This document shows positions 27,714 through 36,531 of a stretch of 64,000 nt of DNA, piece after piece. The notes beneath the pieces are model-generated. The model did no database searches, was not told the DNA's origin, and saw nothing but the letters and a program-made list of their open reading frames with translations. The stretch lies in the NCBI RefSeq assembly GCF_002964785.1, contig NZ_PQCC01000002.1, positions 368,832-432,831 on the forward strand, in the 5' to 3' direction. How positions within the stretch are numbered: the first letter of the stretch is position 1; every line of letters begins with the position of its first letter. Both the position numbers and the translations under genes were made by a program. The DNA is from Pseudoalteromonas sp. T1lg48 (GTDB taxonomy: Bacteria; Pseudomonadota; Gammaproteobacteria; Enterobacterales; Alteromonadaceae).

Positions 27714-28889
27714 CTATTTTATCTCTACCCGAGCCGAGCGCATCACCACCTCATCGTTAAGCTCGATACCAATACCCGGCTCCTCGCTTACCTTAAACTT
27801 ACCCTTAACCGGTTGTGGGTCTTGAATACACAACTCACGGTTCCATTTTTTAATGGCGTAGGTGTGGTGTTCATGGATTAAGAAGTTAGGGATCGCCGTC
27901 TCCAAGTGCAGTGACGCCGCGGTCGCCACCGGCCCACCACAAACATGAGCCTGAATACGTACATCGAAAATATCGGCGTAGTCGCACACCTTTTTGGTTT
28001 CGGTAAAACCACCACACAGACCGATATCCGGCTGTAACACGTCGATGCTCTGATCTTCCAGATAAGGGCGTACCCCCCAACGGTTATACAAACGCTCACC
28101 ACCGGCAATAGGCACGGCCACCTTATCGGCCACCTTGGCATGCAAGGAATGATTCAGGTAATTTACCGGCTCCTCGTAGTACATACAGTCAAATTCCTCG
28201 GCGATTTCACCAATTTGAATCGCCGATGTGGCGCCGGGCAGGCTGTGGCATTCAAAGATAATATCCACTTCATCACCCACCGCTTCACGGATAGCTTGCA
28301 TACGGGCGCGATAAAGCTTCATCTCCGCACGGGAAATAATCTTGGTGCGATCATAATAGGTGTTGCCGTGCTTGTCGTATTGAATGGGATCGACCTTCAC
28401 GGCATCATAACCCTCGGCCACGGCTTTGAGTGCCGCCTCGGCATATTCCTGCGGCTGCACCAGGGCTTTAAACTCGCTGTCCCAGTCAAATTGCAGCTGT
28501 GACGCATAGGTGCGCAACTCCTCGTTAACCTTGCCGCCGAGCAATTGATACACAGGCAGGCCTAGCGCCTTGCCCTTGATATCCCAAAGTGCCGTATCTA
28601 TCGCGCTCATGGCGGCATAAACTACGGGACCACCGCCCAATCCCCAGAAGCTTTCACGCAACATGCGCGACCACAGCAGCTCGGTTTGAAACGGGTCATG
28701 GCCGATCAAAAAGGCCTCGGCCATTTCCTTGATCATCGCCGCCGCGGCACTGTGGCCGAGATCATAAGCCAACCCTGCCTCGCCAACACCGCTAATGCCC
28801 TCATCGGTGTGAATACGAACAAACACGGGCGTCCACGCCGGGCGGTCTGGGCAGTGAATGTCGAAAACTTCAACGCGATTAACTTTCAT
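27714..28889 (-). CDS. Enolase-superfamily sugar-acid dehydratase
   Basis: Mandelate racemase/muconate lactonizing enzyme family, 391 residues, closest in appearance to D-galactonate/D-gluconate-type dehydratases. N-terminal capping domain (MKVNRVEVFDIHCPDRPAW); barrel with GYDAVKVDP. Likely metal ligands are in DIIFECH, YYEEPV and AGGERLY, and the likely base histidine is in QAHVCGGP. Substrate unproven. It lies 12 nt after the class II aldolase gene on the same strand, so they form an operon. Confidence 0.85.
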   Translation of the reverse strand: MKVNRVEVFDIHCPDRPAWTPVFVRIHTDEGISGVGEAGLAYDLGHSAAAAMIKEMAEAFLIGHDPFQTELLWSRMLRESFWGLGGGPVVYAAMSAIDTALWDIKGKALGLPVYQLLGGKVNEELRTYASQLQFDWDSEFKALVQPQEYAEAALKAVAEGYDAVKVDPIQYDKHGNTYYDRTKIISRAEMKLYRARMQAIREAVGDEVDIIFECHSLPGATSAIQIGEIAEEFDCMYYEEPVNYLNHSLHAKVADKVAVPIAGGERLYNRWGVRPYLEDQSIDVLQPDIGLCGGFTETKKVCDYADIFDVRIQAHVCGGPVATAASLHLETAIPNFLIHEHHTYAIKKWNRELCIQDPQPVKGKFKVSEEPGIGIELNDEVVMRSARVEIK

Positions 28890-28901
28890 ATTCTTTCCTT
28901 C

Positions 28902-29678
28902 TTATTCGGCAAAGCCAGGGTCCAGGCGATAGGCCTTACGCAGCATGGCCGGCCAGGCCTTTTGCCCACCGGTGCTGCCACTGTGTACCACGTTGGCCTG
29001 ATGATAAATATTGTCGATAATGGCTTGAGGAACCCTTACCGGGTTCTGCTTCATGCTTTGTATGGCCACCTGAATCTCACAAGCGCGTTGCAAATCATAA
29101 AAGCGCATAAAGGCATCGCCCACGGTCGGCCCCACTGTTAATCCCCCATGATTTACCAGCAGCATATGATTGGTATTACCTAGGTCGCGTTGCAAACGGG
29201 CTTTTTCATCCTCGTTAACCGCTAACCCCTCATACTCGTGATACGACAAGGATGGCAGGGAAAACATCGAGTGCTGTGAATAGGGTTGTAGTCCGCCTTC
29301 GACGCTGGCCACGGCGATGGTTTCCTTGGTGTGCAGGTGGATCACGCAGTGGGCATCGTCACGTACTTCATGAATGGCGCTGTGGATGGTAAAACCGGCG
29401 GGATTAATCTCATGTGGCGTCTCATCTAAAACCTCCCCTTTGAGATTTACCTTCACCAGATTCGAGGCCGTCACTTCGTCAAAGCTTAGACCAAAGGCAT
29501 TGACCAGATACTCATCGGTACCGGGGATGCGTGCCGACATATGGGTGTAAATTAAATCGCCCCAACGCATATGCTCGACCAGCCTGTAACAAGCGGCCAG
29601 ATCAACGCGCAAGCGCCACTCTTGTTCACTGACCTTATCTTTGAGGTTTAATTTGGGTAACTGGGGGATCAGGGTCAT
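28902..29678 (-). CDS. Class II aldolase/adducin family protein
   Basis: 258 residues from ATG 29678 (MTLIPQLPKLNLKDKVSEQE), with GGAG 7 nt upstream; longer in-frame starts lack this. Zinc ligands of the L-fuculose-phosphate aldolase fold are visible as CVIHLHTKET and LLVNHGGLT, plus the YTHMSARIPG loop. It could cleave or epimerise a keto sugar acid made by the enolase-family dehydratase downstream (inference). Confidence 0.85.
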   Translation of the reverse strand: MTLIPQLPKLNLKDKVSEQEWRLRVDLAACYRLVEHMRWGDLIYTHMSARIPGTDEYLVNAFGLSFDEVTASNLVKVNLKGEVLDETPHEINPAGFTIHSAIHEVRDDAHCVIHLHTKETIAVASVEGGLQPYSQHSMFSLPSLSYHEYEGLAVNEDEKARLQRDLGNTNHMLLVNHGGLTVGPTVGDAFMRFYDLQRACEIQVAIQSMKQNPVRVPQAIIDNIYHQANVVHSGSTGGQKAWPAMLRKAYRLDPGFAE

Positions 29679-29740
29679 GCACCACTCCACACGTTTAATA
29701 GATGTATAGAAGTCTAAACACTTATAGACCGCCATTCAAC

Positions 29741-29779
29741 AAAAAACCACCGCAGAGTAAACTCATACGGTGGTTTTTT
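29741..29779 (-). terminator. Terminator after cytochrome c gene
   Basis: AAAAAACCACCG / CGGTGGTTTTTT around a 15-nt loop (29753-29767), between the cytochrome c stop and the aldolase start on the minus strand. A/T runs occur on both sides. Confidence 0.8.
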
Positions 29780-29797
29780 TGATACGGATAGCGAGCG

Positions 29798-30121
29798 TTA
29801 TTTAACGCTGGCTAGGTACTCGGCAATAGCTGCAAATTCTTCGTCAGAAACATTGGCTACCATGGCTTTCATCGCCATTGACATACCATTTGAGCGAGCA
29901 CCAGACTTGATGTCTTTCATTTGCGCCACTAGGTATTCTTTGTTTTGGCCAGCAAGCTTAGGATAAAGCGGCATAATTGGCGCATTGCCATCGGCACCGT
30001 GACAGGTGTGGCAGTTTTTCTCTGTGTATAACGCCTTGCCGTCTGCTGCTTGTGCATTCATCGCCATCGCAGACATTGCAATCGCACCGGCTCCCATAAG
30101 TACTTTAGTGATCTTTTTCAT
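29798..30121 (-). CDS. Periplasmic class I cytochrome c
   Basis: 107 residues from ATG 30121 (MKKITKVLMGAGAIAMSAMA), with a signal peptide likely cut after NAQA. One heme site CHTCH follows (EKNCHTCHGADG), and methionine-rich NGMSMAMKAM supplies the axial ligand. Size and spacing fit a cytochrome c553/c4-half electron carrier. Upstream in-frame codons to 30241 do not add a better signal. Confidence 0.9.
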   Translation of the reverse strand: MKKITKVLMGAGAIAMSAMAMNAQAADGKALYTEKNCHTCHGADGNAPIMPLYPKLAGQNKEYLVAQMKDIKSGARSNGMSMAMKAMVANVSDEEFAAIAEYLASVK

Positions 30122-30255
30122 AATATTTACTCTTATAATTGACGGTAAAACAAGAGGGGATCCCCCCTCATTAGCAATGAGTGTAGACCCTTGTTCTTTA
30201 CTGTAGCAACTAAGAATTAACAGACACTGAGCATCCGGCAATCAAAAATGGCGTC

Positions 30256-30798
30256 TTACCACATCAGATCATCAGGAACTTCATAGCCTGCGTAAGGATC
30301 GTCCTCATCGACATCTTTATCATCGTTTTCTACATGGAAAACAATATACTTTTCATCTACTTCTGCAATCTTACGCGCGGGCTCATCCTGCAATACGTAA
30401 AATTTCCCTTCAAGCACACAAATAGCTAAGCGGCCATTGGCCAGGGCTTTTTGCGTTTGCGCATTGACCTCAATCTCCTTCACCTTATTTTCATAAGTGA
30501 AGTTAAAGGTAAGTGGGCCGCGAATTTCGTCCTGGTTGTGATGCTCTAAAATCTGCTTCACACGGGCAACCTGTTCACGCTCTTTAATCTCTTCCTGGCG
30601 CTGTTCATTAAGCTGCGCCGCCTTTTCCTGCTGCGCCTTTTTGGTTTGCTCGATATGCTTTTGCAAATCACTTTGCTCTCTCGTTGCACCTTTTTTCTTC
30701 TTTTTCTTTTGTGCTTTGCGTTTTTCTGTTTTTGCCACCTTTGCCTTATGCTCGGTGGTTAAGCCTGCTTTAAGCAGCTGATCTTGTAAAGAACCCAT
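30256..30798 (-). CDS. DUF2058 (YaiL-like) protein
   Basis: 180 residues, function unknown. Starts MGSLQDQLLKAGLTTEHKAK like E. coli YaiL. Residues about 15-90 are a highly charged Lys/Glu/Gln-rich coiled coil (run of KKKKKK), then a folded C-terminal part (GPLTFNFTYENKVKEIEV, LAICVLEGKFYVL) and an acidic tail. The start at 30798 is preferred to GTG 30807 by similarity. May bind nucleic acid through the basic region (inference). Confidence 0.85.
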   Translation of the reverse strand: MGSLQDQLLKAGLTTEHKAKVAKTEKRKAQKKKKKKGATREQSDLQKHIEQTKKAQQEKAAQLNEQRQEEIKEREQVARVKQILEHHNQDEIRGPLTFNFTYENKVKEIEVNAQTQKALANGRLAICVLEGKFYVLQDEPARKIAEVDEKYIVFHVENDDKDVDEDDPYAGYEVPDDLMW

Positions 30799-31009
30799 AA
30801 TTGTCACTTATTACCAACAAACCGAATTAAGGTTATTCTATACCAATTACATGAATATTTTGACCACCGGGGAAGAATATTGCGCTATGTTGTGGCCGAG
30901 TGACGGTATCATGGCCTAATCGCGCAAGCTTTGATTAATCGCAAGCTTTTCCCTCTGCCCTTGGCGCTATGATACACTCCTTCGTGCCTAGTCTTTGACG
31001 TCTCCTATT

Positions 31010-32152
31010 ATGTCTTATTGGTTATTGCTGTGCTGCTCAGTGGTGATATTTTTTGTGCTTTATGCCGTGCAGCCCCTGCTCGCGCTCTTTGCCCAGCAAT
31101 ACCAGGTCAGTCCGGCCAGCGCTGGCTCACTGATGACCTTGACCATGCTGCCTTTGGCCATAGCCCCCTTGTTTTATGGGGTGTTGCTCAATCGTCGTAA
31201 CCTCTATCGAGTGCTGCAACTGGTTATGCTGGTATTAGCCTTTAGCAATGCCCTCGTCCCCCTATGCACCGAATTTTGGCAGTTACAGTCGCTGCGTTTA
31301 TTGCAAGGCCTGGCGCTGCCTGCTGCACTCACAGCCATGACCGCCAGCATCGTCCTGCGCTTTCAGGGGGAAGACATCAACGCCAAAATGAGCGGCTACA
31401 TTGGCAGCACCATTGCCGGTGGTTTTTTAGGTCGGGCTCTGGCGGCAGGGTTTGCCGAATATCTCAACTGGCAGAGTTTCTTCTGGTTAAACTCCTTGCT
31501 CTTACTGTTATTAGCACTGCTTATTCGCGCCAAGGCCGACCCTGTCTATCAGGCTCACACGCCGTGGCGTGGAAATGTAAAGGCATTGGCCTCAATGCGT
31601 ATTATCAGTCTTTATGGGGCGGTGTTTTGCATGTTCTTTTGCTTTGCGGCACTGCTGAACTACCTGCCCTTTATTTTACGCAGCACCTATGCCATGAGCA
31701 GCACGAAAAACATTGGCTTGGTGTATAGCGGCTATTTGCTCGGTGCCTTAGCGACCCTGGTCACACCCTATCTACAAAAGCGATGTCGCAATGTCTTTGC
31801 CTTACTCGGCGGCGTGTTTTTATTTTATTGCGCTACCATAGCGCTGATGTTTTACCAGCATTTACCCGTGTTTTTAATCGCCTTTACCTGTTTCTGCGCC
31901 GCCATGTTTATTATTCACGCCACTGCCGCGCCCCTGGTAAATCGTCTCAGCAATGCCAGCGCCAGCCTCACCAATGGTGGATATGTGTCGTTTTACTACA
32001 GCGGCGGAGCCCTCGGCTCCTTTCTACCCGGGTTGCTTTACCAGGAATATGGCGAATATGCGTTTCTAACTTGTCTCTTATTGGTGTGTTTGGCGGGCTA
32101 TGGCTTGATTGTGCTGCCGCAACGTTTGGCCACAGGTAACACCAAGGGCTGA
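31010..32152 (+). CDS. MFS transporter (YnfM-like)
   Basis: 380-residue major facilitator with 12 predicted hydrophobic segments. Short loop RRNLYRVLQ after helix 2 and a LQGLALPAALTAM helix. Substrate unknown; the overall look is of the YnfM/arabinose-polymer exporter branch. Its last 55 bp overlap the 3' end of the prolyl-tRNA editing gene on the other strand. Confidence 0.85.
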   Translation: MSYWLLLCCSVVIFFVLYAVQPLLALFAQQYQVSPASAGSLMTLTMLPLAIAPLFYGVLLNRRNLYRVLQLVMLVLAFSNALVPLCTEFWQLQSLRLLQGLALPAALTAMTASIVLRFQGEDINAKMSGYIGSTIAGGFLGRALAAGFAEYLNWQSFFWLNSLLLLLLALLIRAKADPVYQAHTPWRGNVKALASMRIISLYGAVFCMFFCFAALLNYLPFILRSTYAMSSTKNIGLVYSGYLLGALATLVTPYLQKRCRNVFALLGGVFLFYCATIALMFYQHLPVFLIAFTCFCAAMFIIHATAAPLVNRLSNASASLTNGGYVSFYYSGGALGSFLPGLLYQEYGEYAFLTCLLLVCLAGYGLIVLPQRLATGNTKG

Positions 32153-32631
32153 CGTTGCCAGTGCCCAAACAGGGTGTTTAGTCCGGTTTTAGGTAACAGC
32201 CAGGTCTGTTCGTTATCGAAAGGGTGACAATGGTAGAGGGTGTCGTCTTGGGTATCGGCCCAAATAGCCTCATCCAGCCACAACTCCACCTGCTGCTGCG
32301 GATCGTTCATCAGCGCCAGCATGGACACGCAGCCGGGGCGCACTCCCAGGTAGCGCAACAAGCGCTCGTCGGAGGCAAAACCCAAACGGGAAACCCGCTG
32401 CGCCTTTGACAATGCTTTAAGATCCACCTGCGCATTATGCGCGGTGATCAGTAAAAAATGGCGACGACCGTAATTGTCACGTAAAAACAGGTTCTTCAAA
32501 CGCATACCGGGTCTGTGCAGGGCGATTTCATCGGCGGCGCTGGCGGTGGCCAGCGGCGGATGGGTGACCTTTTCACAATCGATATTCAGCTGAGACAGCA
32601 GCGCTGCGAGCGCTTCTATGCTGGCGGCCAT
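32098..32631 (-). CDS. Prolyl-tRNA editing protein (ProXp-ala/PrdX-like)
   Basis: 177-residue stand-alone YbaK-fold editing domain that hydrolyses mischarged Ala-tRNA(Pro). Seen: THPPLATASAADE, GMRLKNLFLRDNYGRRHFLL with the conserved KNLFL lysine, and GFASDERLLRYLGVRPGCVS. The ATG overlaps the upstream lipoprotein stop by 1 nt, so they form an operon. Confidence 0.85.
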   Translation of the reverse strand: MAASIEALAALLSQLNIDCEKVTHPPLATASAADEIALHRPGMRLKNLFLRDNYGRRHFLLITAHNAQVDLKALSKAQRVSRLGFASDERLLRYLGVRPGCVSMLALMNDPQQQVELWLDEAIWADTQDDTLYHCHPFDNEQTWLLPKTGLNTLFGHWQRQPLVLPVAKRCGSTIKP

Positions 32632-33023
32632 TACAAGCAGATCCCACGTAGTTGCACGCTAAAGTCGCGCCATAACACTTCATTGATTTCGTAGGCATCG
32701 GGGCAATACTTGCGCTCTTTGAGCTCTTTTTTCAGTGCCGCCGCCGCGTCATCCTCAAGTTGTAATTTAAGCACCCTGGACTCATCGAAATGTTCACGCT
32801 CGATATACCGCTTTAATTGCTGGCGACTAATGGGCTTGCTGGGATCCAACGCGGCGCGCCTGTTTGCTTTAACGGTCATCACATAGGCAAATATTTTTCG
32901 CCCTTGGTCGTCGGTTTTAGCGTAAAAATCCTGGCTATGTATTTCATATTGACGCTCATCCACAGCGGAAGAGCACCCTAGTAGCAAGGCTGTGAATAAT
33001 AAAAGGGACAGAGCGCTTTTCAT
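32631..33023 (-). CDS. Hypothetical lipoprotein (130 aa)
   Basis: Not recognised. The signal peptide ends in lipobox LLGC (MKSALSLLLFTALLLGC). The mature 115 residues are rich in Lys/Arg/Glu, with FAYVMTVKANRRAALDP and two C-terminal cysteines (KYCPDAY and GICL) that could form a disulfide. Translationally coupled to the prolyl-tRNA editing gene. Confidence 0.75.
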   Translation of the reverse strand: MKSALSLLLFTALLLGCSSAVDERQYEIHSQDFYAKTDDQGRKIFAYVMTVKANRRAALDPSKPISRQQLKRYIEREHFDESRVLKLQLEDDAAAALKKELKERKYCPDAYEINEVLWRDFSVQLRGICL

Positions 33024-33113
33024 AACTTCGACTGTTTTTCTTATACTTACCCGCTACTGTAACAAAGCACGCATATTTTTGGTCAATTTATCACGATTTT
33101 TTCTGGCCCACGC

Positions 33114-33141
33114 TTGACCGGGACCCAATAATTTATAAAAT
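33114..33141 (+). promoter_or_regulatory. Probable tRNA-Ala promoter
   Basis: TTGACC (33114-33119), a 16-nt spacer and TAAAAT (33136-33141), about 35 nt upstream of the mature tRNA 5' end. Inferred by motif and spacing. Confidence 0.55.
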
Positions 33142-33175
33142 AATCTCTATTCCTTCGGGAACTCACCTAAGAAGT

Positions 33176-33251
33176 GGGGCTATAGCTCAGCTGGGAGAGC
33201 GCCTGCCTTGCACGCAGGAGGTCAGCAGTTCGATCCTGCTTAGCTCCACCA
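33176..33251 (+). tRNA. tRNA-Ala (TGC anticodon)
   Basis: 76 nt with encoded CCA. Acceptor GGGGCTA/TAGCTCC contains the G3-U70 pair that identifies alanine tRNA. Anticodon stem CCTGC/GCAGG with loop CTTGCAC gives anticodon TGC. D-loop (AGCTCAGCTGGGAGAGC) and T-arm (GCAGTTCGATCCTGC) are standard. Confidence 0.98.
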
Positions 33252-33434
33252 CTTTCTTTCTAAATAGACTTTTGTGTTAACCTGGCATCCAAGCCCATCC
33301 CCCGGCTCGATATCCTTATCTCGCGTTCAAAACTAAAAAAGCAGTGCTTTTTTCGGGCGTTTTTTACCCTGCTTAGCTCCACCACTTTCTTTCTAAATAG
33401 ACTTTTGTGTTAACCTGGCATCCAAGCCCATCCC
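33235..33434 (+). repeat. 67-bp direct repeat carrying the tRNA-Ala 3' end
   Basis: Bases 33235-33301 (last 17 nt of tRNA-Ala plus 50 nt downstream) recur exactly at 33368-33434, 133 bp later. 133 equals tRNA length (76) plus spacer (57), so the second copy sits where a tandem second tRNA would end, but its body (33309-33367) is not tRNA-like. The intervening DNA contains a short AAAAAAGC / GCTTTTTT hairpin (33335-33353) that may terminate the tRNA transcript. The rest of the gap to 33550 has no gene. Confidence 0.9.
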
Positions 33435-33550
33435 AATCACATTCACTCTGTAGATTAGCCCTTGGTCGCATTTACACGAAAATGCCTGGCTTCTTAATAT
33501 CTCTGCCTTAAATGCCATGATATGCTTAAAAAAAAGCTAGCCGTGCCGTT

Positions 33551-34414
33551 ATGAATCCGCATAAACAAAGCCTTATTTATCTGCATATTGCCGTGCTCTT
33601 ATTTGGCGGCACCGCCCTGTTTGCCAAACTGATCAATCTCTCGGCCTTAGATATTACCGTTTATCGCACTGCGGTGGCTGCCGCGGCACTCGCCTTACTG
33701 CTTGGCTTTCAGGGTCAGCGCTTGCGTTTAAATAGTCGTAAAGATTATGCCATTGCCCTGGCCCTTGGCATGATTGTCGGCATACATTGGGTTACCTACT
33801 TTGCCGGTATGCAGCTGGCGGGGATCACCATAGGTATTATCGCGTTTTTTAGTTACCCGGTGCTCACCGTCTTGATTGAGCCTCTGATTCATCGCCAGCT
33901 CCCCAAAGCTAAGGACATACTCGGCGCTCTGGTGGTCAGTCTGGGGATCTATCTTTTGGTGCCGGAAGCAAATTTAGGCAATGATGTGACCCTGGGGATT
34001 GTTACCGGGGTATTTTCGGCCTTATGTTTTGCGCTGCGTAATATTTTTCAAAAGCGCTATTTCACCCATTACAGCGGCCCACAGACCATGTTCTACCAAA
34101 CTTTGGTCGCGGCGCTTATGCTATGCGCCTTTGTAGAGGTTCCCGTGGCGGATATACCCGAGCGCGACATTGCTCTGTTGTTATTAGTGGCGGTGGTTTT
34201 TACCGCCGCTCCCCATGCCCTTTTTGCGGCCTCGTTAAGAGGCCTTAGCGCCACTACAGCCGGGCTTATCTCTTGCTTACAACCCTTGTATGCAACGATT
34301 TTGGCGTTTATGCTGCTGCAGGAGCGTCCCGACACGGCAACGCTATTAGGTGGCGTATTGGTGGTCTGTGCCGCCCTCTTTGAAACATGGTCAGTATCGA
34401 GGCAATCGAAATGA
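33551..34414 (+). CDS. EamA/DMT-family transporter
   Basis: 287 residues, ten hydrophobic segments in two EamA repeats (first about residues 8-137, second about 147-280). Drug/metabolite exporter superfamily; substrate unknown. Overlaps the next gene by 4 nt (ATGA). Confidence 0.88.
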   Translation: MNPHKQSLIYLHIAVLLFGGTALFAKLINLSALDITVYRTAVAAAALALLLGFQGQRLRLNSRKDYAIALALGMIVGIHWVTYFAGMQLAGITIGIIAFFSYPVLTVLIEPLIHRQLPKAKDILGALVVSLGIYLLVPEANLGNDVTLGIVTGVFSALCFALRNIFQKRYFTHYSGPQTMFYQTLVAALMLCAFVEVPVADIPERDIALLLLVAVVFTAAPHALFAASLRGLSATTAGLISCLQPLYATILAFMLLQERPDTATLLGGVLVVCAALFETWSVSRQSK

Positions 34415-35130
34415 AAGTTTTTGCACACCGCGGGGCCAGCGGCAACTACCCGGAAAACACCCAGCTCGCCATTAGCTCGGCGTTAGATGTTGGCGTTGAT
34501 GGTATTGAGGTAGACTTACAAAGTTGTTTGGATGATTACGTTATTATTCACGACTCCTGGTTGGATAGAACCACCTCTGGGCAGGGCAAGGTCAATGCCA
34601 TCCCCTTTGCCGATATTCAAAAAGTGGATGCCGGGCTAGGACAAAAGGTGCCGGGCCTGCAAGACGTGATCAACTGGGTGGGCAATAAAACCGTCTTGAA
34701 CTTAGAATTAAAGCATACCTTTTCGCTCGATAAGCTGGTCAGCACCTTGGAGCACAATGTCGCTCAGGGCCGGCTCAACCGCGACCAACTTATTGTCTCT
34801 TCTTTTGATCACCATCAACTGCAATGGTTGAAGCAGAATCTGCCCTGGGTCAAAATTGGCGCATTAACATCGTCCATTCCTTTGGGTTACGCCGAATTTG
34901 CACAGCGCCTCAATGCCTATAGTCTGCACCTGGATAAAAACTTTGTTAATCATCAGTTTGTCGCCGATGCCAAGGCGCGGGGGTTGGAAGTCTATGCCTA
35001 CACGGTAGATAAGGATGAAGACATCTTAACCATGCAGGCACTAGGGATAGATGGTGTCTTTACCAACTTCCCTTTTAATACCAAGCAGTTATTGGCACAG
35101 CATAGGGATGCTTCAAAAGGCGTCGCTTAG
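34411..35130 (+). CDS. Glycerophosphodiester phosphodiesterase (UgpQ-like)
   Basis: 239 residues, cytoplasmic (no signal). Catalytic motif VFAHRGASGNYPENT with HR-GN-PENT, metal residues in GIEVDLQSC and IHDSWLDRTTSG, and LNLELK; C-terminal GLEVYAYTVDKDED and GVFTNFP. Hydrolyses glycerophosphodiesters to glycerol-3-phosphate plus alcohol. ATG 34411 overlaps the DMT transporter stop, so the two are coupled. Confidence 0.92.
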   Translation: MKVFAHRGASGNYPENTQLAISSALDVGVDGIEVDLQSCLDDYVIIHDSWLDRTTSGQGKVNAIPFADIQKVDAGLGQKVPGLQDVINWVGNKTVLNLELKHTFSLDKLVSTLEHNVAQGRLNRDQLIVSSFDHHQLQWLKQNLPWVKIGALTSSIPLGYAEFAQRLNAYSLHLDKNFVNHQFVADAKARGLEVYAYTVDKDEDILTMQALGIDGVFTNFPFNTKQLLAQHRDASKGVA

Positions 35131-35253
35131 GAATAACTTTACACCACTGCGCCCTATAGTTTTTCTGGCCGTGGCCGATAAGGTTTTAAGCGATTGTTTT
35201 CGCCAATCATGGCTGAAAATACCCGCTCTACTGGCAGATGGAGCAAGCATTTA

Positions 35254-36474
35254 ATGAGTCGGTTTATGCGCATTTACAACTATATTGAACAAACGTTTTT
35301 TTACACGCTGACGCGCAAGATTGTTGGTAACCTCAGCTTTTTGCTGCTGTTGCAACTGCTCAGTCTATTTTGGCTTTATAAGGAGCTGGCGGCGAGCGGC
35401 CAAGGATTAGGGCTGTTCTTCGTGCTCACCACTGTGATTCTCGGCGGCTTTATCTTCACCATATTCTATATGCGCCATCTGATGGTGCGCCCGGTGCAGG
35501 CAATGCGCGACACCCTGATCCAAATAAACAGCCAGGATGCCACCCTCAATGCCCGGCTGCCGCAATTTACCTTTGATGAGTTCCACGAGCTCAGTGAACA
35601 ATATAACCAGTTTGTACATCACCTCGGCGAGTTATTGACGAGCACTTATCATGGTGCAGCCCAGGCCGCCAACAGTAACCAACAGGTTAACTTGTCGATG
35701 CAAAATACCGCCGAGCTCGGTGCGCAACAGCTGCAATTTAGCAATGAGATTGCCGCAGGGACCGCACAGGTTACGCAAAGCCTGGAGCAAATTGTCGCCA
35801 GCACAGATGCGGTTTTTAACGCTAACAGCGATAACCTGATCTTTGTGCAGGGTTCCTCCCAAGAGCTTGCTCAACTGGTGGCGAAAATCCAGCAAATCAC
35901 CCAGCTATTGGCGCGCTTTTCCGATACCGTTAGCGGGTTAAAAGAAAACTCGGAAAACATTCGCAATATTTTGAAAATGGTCGAAGGGTTTGCCGATCAA
36001 ACCAATTTACTGGCCCTCAATGCCGCCATTGAGGCCGCTCGGGCCGGAGAAGCCGGTCGCGGCTTTGCCGTGGTCGCCGACGAGGTCAGAAGCCTGTCGC
36101 TTAAAGTCAGCAATGCGACCGGACAGATCAGTGATTTTATCAATCAAATGAACAGCCTGGTGGCCGACACCAGCGAAGAGTCACTCTTGTTGATAGACCA
36201 TTCGTCGGAGGCGGAGCAAGCCATCAATAGCACCGCCAATGGTTTTAGCCAGTTGGTCAGCGACTTCGAGCAAAACCAGCGCCAGCTTCAGGAAATCGTC
36301 GCCGCGGTGCATGAGCTGGAGCAAAGCCAGGCGCATACGCATAAATCGGTGGAGCACATCAGTTTGCTGGGACAAGATGCCAAAACACAAATAGATCAGG
36401 CGGCCCAGCAATGCGCCCACTCCGAGCATTTAACCCGCAGTACACAAAGCGATTTGCAGCGCTTTGTCAGTTAA
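35254..36474 (+). CDS. Methyl-accepting chemotaxis protein lacking a sensor domain
   Basis: 406 residues. Two hydrophobic helices (about residues 24-47 and 54-75) are separated by only a few residues, so there is no periplasmic ligand domain. A HAMP-like segment follows ([19 protein letters not shown]), then a long coiled coil with the signalling tip [19 protein letters not shown] and [13 protein letters not shown]. Input may come from the membrane or a partner protein. Start ATG 35254 is one of several possible. No CheR-tether pentapeptide at the C-terminus (ends LQRFVS). Confidence 0.88.
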   Translation: MSRFMRIYNYIEQTFFYTLTRKIVGNLSFLLLLQLLSLFWLYKELAASGQGLGLFFVLTTVILGGFIFTIFYMRHLMVRPVQAMRDTLIQINSQDATLNARLPQFTFDEFHELSEQYNQFVHHLGELLTSTYHGAAQAANSNQQVNLSMQNTAELGAQQLQFSNEIAAGTAQVTQSLEQIVASTDAVFNANSDNLIFVQGSSQELAQLVAKIQQITQLLARFSDTVSGLKENSENIRNILKMVEGFADQTNLLALNAAIEAARAGEAGRGFAVVADEVRSLSLKVSNATGQISDFINQMNSLVADTSEESLLLIDHSSEAEQAINSTANGFSQLVSDFEQNQRQLQEIVAAVHELEQSQAHTHKSVEHISLLGQDAKTQIDQAAQQCAHSEHLTRSTQSDLQRFVS

Positions 36475-36489
36475 GTAACTACCCGCATA

Positions 36490-36517
36490 AAAAAAGCCGC
36501 TTGATAGCGGCTTTTTT
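36490..36517. terminator. Terminator between MCP and proA
   Basis: AAAAAAGCCGCT / AGCGGCTTTTTT hairpin between convergent genes; A and T runs allow use from both sides. Confidence 0.88.
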
Positions 36518-36531
36518 ATTACTGATCCTGC

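Noticed and set aside
28686-29141. 151-codon plus-strand open frame across two minus-strand genes
   Set aside because: Antisense to the well-supported dehydratase and aldolase genes; no domain or ribosome site.
31264-31728. 154-codon plus-strand open frame inside the MFS gene
   Set aside because: Out-of-frame shadow; His/Arg/Cys-rich with no family features.
33235-33434. Integrated phage or island between tRNA att repeats
   Set aside because: The repeats are only 133 bp apart with no integrase or cargo; a tandem tRNA-unit remnant explains it better.
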